This document shows positions 61,657 through 64,000 of a DNA stretch of 64,000 nucleotides, piece by piece. Under the pieces are notes generated by a model. That model did not search any database. It was not told the DNA's origin and was given only the letters and a program-made list of their open reading frames with translations. The first letter of the stretch is position 1; each line of letters opens with the position of its first letter. Source of the stretch: JAHBXL01 sp964409775. Its GTDB lineage: Bacteria; Planctomycetota; Phycisphaerae; Phycisphaerales; UBA1924. The position numbers and the translations under genes were made by a program. The stretch lies in NCBI GenBank assembly GCA_964409775.1, contig CAYPEI010000022.1, positions 7,239-71,238 of the forward strand, written 5' to 3'.

Positions 61657-63504
61657 ATGTCCTGGCAGGCATGGCTCACCGCCGCGGTGATCTCCGGGCT
61701 GCTCGTGGCCATGGCCTCCGGCCGCGCCGCCATGGATGCCGCGGTGCTCACCGCCGTGCTGGTCCTCGCGCTCGCCGGCGTGCTGGAGCCGGGTGAAGCC
61801 GTGCAGGGCTTCGCCAACCCCGGCGTCCTCACTGTCGGTTTTCTCTACGTGCTCGCCGCCGGCCTCAGCCAGACCGGCGCGCTCACCATGCTCACCTCTC
61901 GACTTCTTGGCCGGCCGCGCACACCCCTCGCCGCGCAGTCCCGCCTCGTGCTCCCGGTAGCGATCTCCAGCGCGTTCATCAACAACACGCCCATCGTCGC
62001 GATGTTCCTCCCGGTTCTCGCCGGATGGGCCCGCCGAACAGGCCTCTCGCCCTCTCGCCTCTACCTTCCCCTGTCCTATGCCGCGATCCTGGGCGGCGCA
62101 TGCACCCTCATCGGCACTTCCACCAATGTGGTCGTCGCCGGGCTTGCGCGACACCACGACGCCCTGCATCCCGATGCGAGGATCGGCGGCATCGGCATGT
62201 TCACGATCTCCGCCGTCGGCGTTCCCGTCGCTCTTGCCGGTATCGCCTACATACTGCTCTTCGGCCGGCGCCTGCTCCCCGAGCGCATCGCCGCCGAACT
62301 CCCCGCCGGGTCCGCCTCGACCGGCGCACGTATCTACACGACCGCGATGCGCGTCGATGCCGCTTCTCCGGTCATCGGCAAGACCGTCGAGCAGGCCGGT
62401 CTCCGCCGTCTCCCCGGCCTCTTCCTGTCCCGCATCGAGCGTCCTTCCGAGTCGCTCATCGCCGTCTCCCCGGCGCAGATTCTCCGGGCGCACGACCTCC
62501 TCGTCTTCGTCGGGAATGTCGACTCCGTCGTCGATCTGCAGCGCATCCGCGGCCTGTCGCCCGCCGCCGACGAAACGACCGTCTCTTCCGAGGCTCCCGG
62601 TCGCCGTCACGCCCGCAAACTCACGGAAGCGGTGATCTCCCCGGCCTCGCCACTGGTCGGCCGCTCCGTCCGCGAGTGCGCGTTCCGAACCCGCTACGAG
62701 GCCGTCATCATCGCCGTCCACCGCCACGGCCACCGCCTCACGGGCAAGATCGGCGACATCGTCCTCCGGCCCGGCGACACGCTGCTCATCGAAGCCGAAC
62801 CCGACTTCGCACGCCGCCACCGAGGCTCATCGGACTTCTACCTCGTCAGCGAACTCGAAGGCGAGGCGACGCCCCGCCACGACCGTGCATGGGCCGCGAT
62901 CGCCATCCTCGCGCTCGTGGTGGTCGCGCTCTCGCTGTCCGGTCGCATCATCCCCGGTCTCAACGTCCCGGTTCCCGCGGAGGTGGTCATCGCCATGGCC
63001 GGCGCAGCGCTCATGGTGCTCTTCCGCTGCTGCTCCGCCGCGCAGGCGCGCGACGCGGTGCACTGGCAGGTGCTGCTGGTGATCGCCGCGTCGATGGCGC
63101 TGGGCGTGGCGATGGAAAAGACCGGTCTGGCGGCGAGCATCGCGGGAGCCATGGCCTCTCTCCTTGACATCATCGGTGCCGAGCACAGCGCCACCGCCGT
63201 CCTGGCGGTTGTCTACGCCGCCACGTGGCTCTTCACCGCGATCATGAACAACAACTCCGCGGGCGTGCTGATGTTCCCCATCGCCATCCGGCTCGCCGAG
63301 CGGTCCGGTCTTCCCGTCCTGCCGGCCGTGCTGTGTGTCATGGTCGCCGCTTCGTGCGAGTTCGTCTCGCCCATCGGCTACCAGACCAACCTCATGGTCA
63401 TGGGACCCGGCGGGTATCGGCTCAGCGACTACGCGCGGTTCGGCGGTCCGCTGAACCTGGTGTGCGCCGCGGCGTGCATCACGGCCTGCTCCCTGCTGGT
63501 CTAG
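61657..63504 (+). CDS. SLC13-type permease with two TrkA-C (RCK_C) domains
   Basis: 615 residues from ATG 61657, with CCGGAG 9 nt upstream. Two halves of transmembrane helices with the family INNTP and related NNN motifs (SAFINNTPIVAMFLP; AIMNNNSAGVLMFP), GTSTNVVVAG and a C-terminal SPIGYQTNLMVMGPGGY. Between them, residues of about 225-390 form two RCK_C domains (VIGKTVEQAGLRRLPGLFLSRIER; LVGRSVRECAFRTRYEAVIIAVHR...GDTLLIEA). Such transporters carry sulfate, dicarboxylates or citrate. Pairing with a PAP-phosphatase-like gene favours sulfate, by inference. Confidence 0.93.
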   Translation: MSWQAWLTAAVISGLLVAMASGRAAMDAAVLTAVLVLALAGVLEPGEAVQGFANPGVLTVGFLYVLAAGLSQTGALTMLTSRLLGRPRTPLAAQSRLVLPVAISSAFINNTPIVAMFLPVLAGWARRTGLSPSRLYLPLSYAAILGGACTLIGTSTNVVVAGLARHHDALHPDARIGGIGMFTISAVGVPVALAGIAYILLFGRRLLPERIAAELPAGSASTGARIYTTAMRVDAASPVIGKTVEQAGLRRLPGLFLSRIERPSESLIAVSPAQILRAHDLLVFVGNVDSVVDLQRIRGLSPAADETTVSSEAPGRRHARKLTEAVISPASPLVGRSVRECAFRTRYEAVIIAVHRHGHRLTGKIGDIVLRPGDTLLIEAEPDFARRHRGSSDFYLVSELEGEATPRHDRAWAAIAILALVVVALSLSGRIIPGLNVPVPAEVVIAMAGAALMVLFRCCSAAQARDAVHWQVLLVIAASMALGVAMEKTGLAASIAGAMASLLDIIGAEHSATAVLAVVYAATWLFTAIMNNNSAGVLMFPIAIRLAERSGLPVLPAVLCVMVAASCEFVSPIGYQTNLMVMGPGGYRLSDYARFGGPLNLVCAAACITACSLLV

Positions 63505-64000
63505 TGGTGCCCGGCGTCCGCGTGCGCATCCTTGCCGGCCTTTGACTTTGCGGTCGCCTTCGCGGGCTTCGCGTGCGATTCCGCCTTGCGCGGCGCGGCC
63601 GAACCATGCTCCTTCGGCGCGCCGTGCGCATCGGCCGGCTTCGGCGAACCATGCCCGCTCGACGGCGCTGCATGAGCGTCGTGACCCGCCGGCGGATCTC
63701 CCGGCTTGCGGAGGATCACCGACTCGCTCGTCGGCTCGAGTTCGCCCGCCGGACCCTTGAAGGCCAGGAAGCCCCACAGACACGCAGCCTGGAAGAGCGT
63801 CACCACGGCCGCATACGCGATCGTCTGCCGCACACTTGGGCTCAGGTTCTTGGTGAACACCGCCAGCGGGCGCACAACCGCCGTCAATCCGCCCGCAAGG
63901 TTCATGCGTGGCTTCTTTGGCGCGGCGCTCGCGCCCGCCGCCGTCGCCGACACGGCGGCCGGCGCCGCAGGTGCCGCCTGTGCTGGCGCATGGCCGGGTG
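63501..64000 (-). CDS. Single-helix protein with His/Ala/Pro-rich tail, N-terminus cut by window edge
   Basis: At least 166 residues; the frame is open to the edge, so the true start may lie outside, though a GTG at 63953 would give 150. An Ala/Pro-rich lead, a basic amphipathic stretch (VVRPLAVFTKNLSPSVRQ), one transmembrane helix (IAYAAVVTLFQAACLWGFLAF), then a long low-complexity tail rich in His, Ala, Lys and Gly, ending AHADAGHH. No family recognised. Its stop and that of the SLC13 gene share the palindrome CTAG. Confidence 0.6.
   Translation of the reverse strand, partial: PGHAPAQAAPAAPAAVSATAAGASAAPKKPRMNLAGGLTAVVRPLAVFTKNLSPSVRQTIAYAAVVTLFQAACLWGFLAFKGPAGELEPTSESVILRKPGDPPAGHDAHAAPSSGHGSPKPADAHGAPKEHGSAAPRKAESHAKPAKATAKSKAGKDAHADAGHH

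Overview
The window is a 64 kb GC-rich bacterial chromosomal segment, most likely from a member of the Planctomycetota, class Phycisphaerae. The lineage is inferred from protein features visible here: secreted proteins ending in paired VPDIFAFLSxWF repeats, a PAPG...ARRRR C-terminal sorting signal, small membrane proteins with a CPxCGYDLxGL...CPEC zinc ribbon, a kinesin-light-chain-type TPR protein kinase, and abundant short intergenic repeats of the kind that crowd planctomycete genomes. No rRNA, tRNA, CRISPR array, prophage or plasmid gene is visible. Both outermost genes are cut by the window edges.

Layout. 0-5 kb: SpoVR (partial), a Ser/Thr kinase-TPR protein and a class I fructose-bisphosphate aldolase. 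5-11 kb: a giant membrane sensor kinase (ten PAS domains, one GAF, an HWE-type kinase core) followed by a single-domain response regulator. 11-18 kb: a surface/secreted cluster (L-type-lectin-like sorted protein, an unknown anchored protein, three secreted proteins with dockerin-like tails), preceded by a ~600 bp gene-free stretch rich in perfect hairpins. 18-25 kb: a terminator-ended candidate RNA, a three-gene small membrane/lipoprotein operon, FKBP isomerase, PdxA, SixA-like phosphatase and a divergent Hsp70. 25-38 kb: DnaB helicase, L,D-transpeptidase, 5-formyl-THF cyclo-ligase, an RNase HII-like protein, an IS200/RAYT-type element with its inverted repeats, HIT, PilZ and HDOD proteins, PdxH and PdxJ. 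38-48 kb: DnaE and a three-gene signalling operon (excisionase-HTH/receiver, HDOD/histidine kinase, receiver-like/GAF). 48-53 kb: two glycoside hydrolases (GH2, GH127). 53-64 kb: RarA, acyltransferase, glycosyltransferase, cysteine desulfurase, class IV aminotransferase, AsmA-like protein, PAP-phosphatase-type enzyme and SLC13 transporter.

Functional links. PdxA, PdxJ and PdxH together cover the late DXP-dependent route to pyridoxal phosphate, and several PLP enzymes lie nearby. DnaE, DnaB and RarA give a replication theme, although they are not one operon. GH2 and GH127 form a probable glycan-degrading pair. Two separate phosphorelay clusters and stand-alone PilZ and HDOD proteins indicate dense signalling.

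The most unusual content lies outside ordinary genes. A perfect 30-bp palindrome is inserted in frame in dnaE. A dispersed repeat is inserted in frame in the Hsp70 gene and recurs at that gene's own stop codon and just after dnaB. Inverted-repeat elements with CTCACCGC ends sit just after stop codons. A 96-bp tandem array lies beside dnaB. Two intergenic regions look like structured RNAs.
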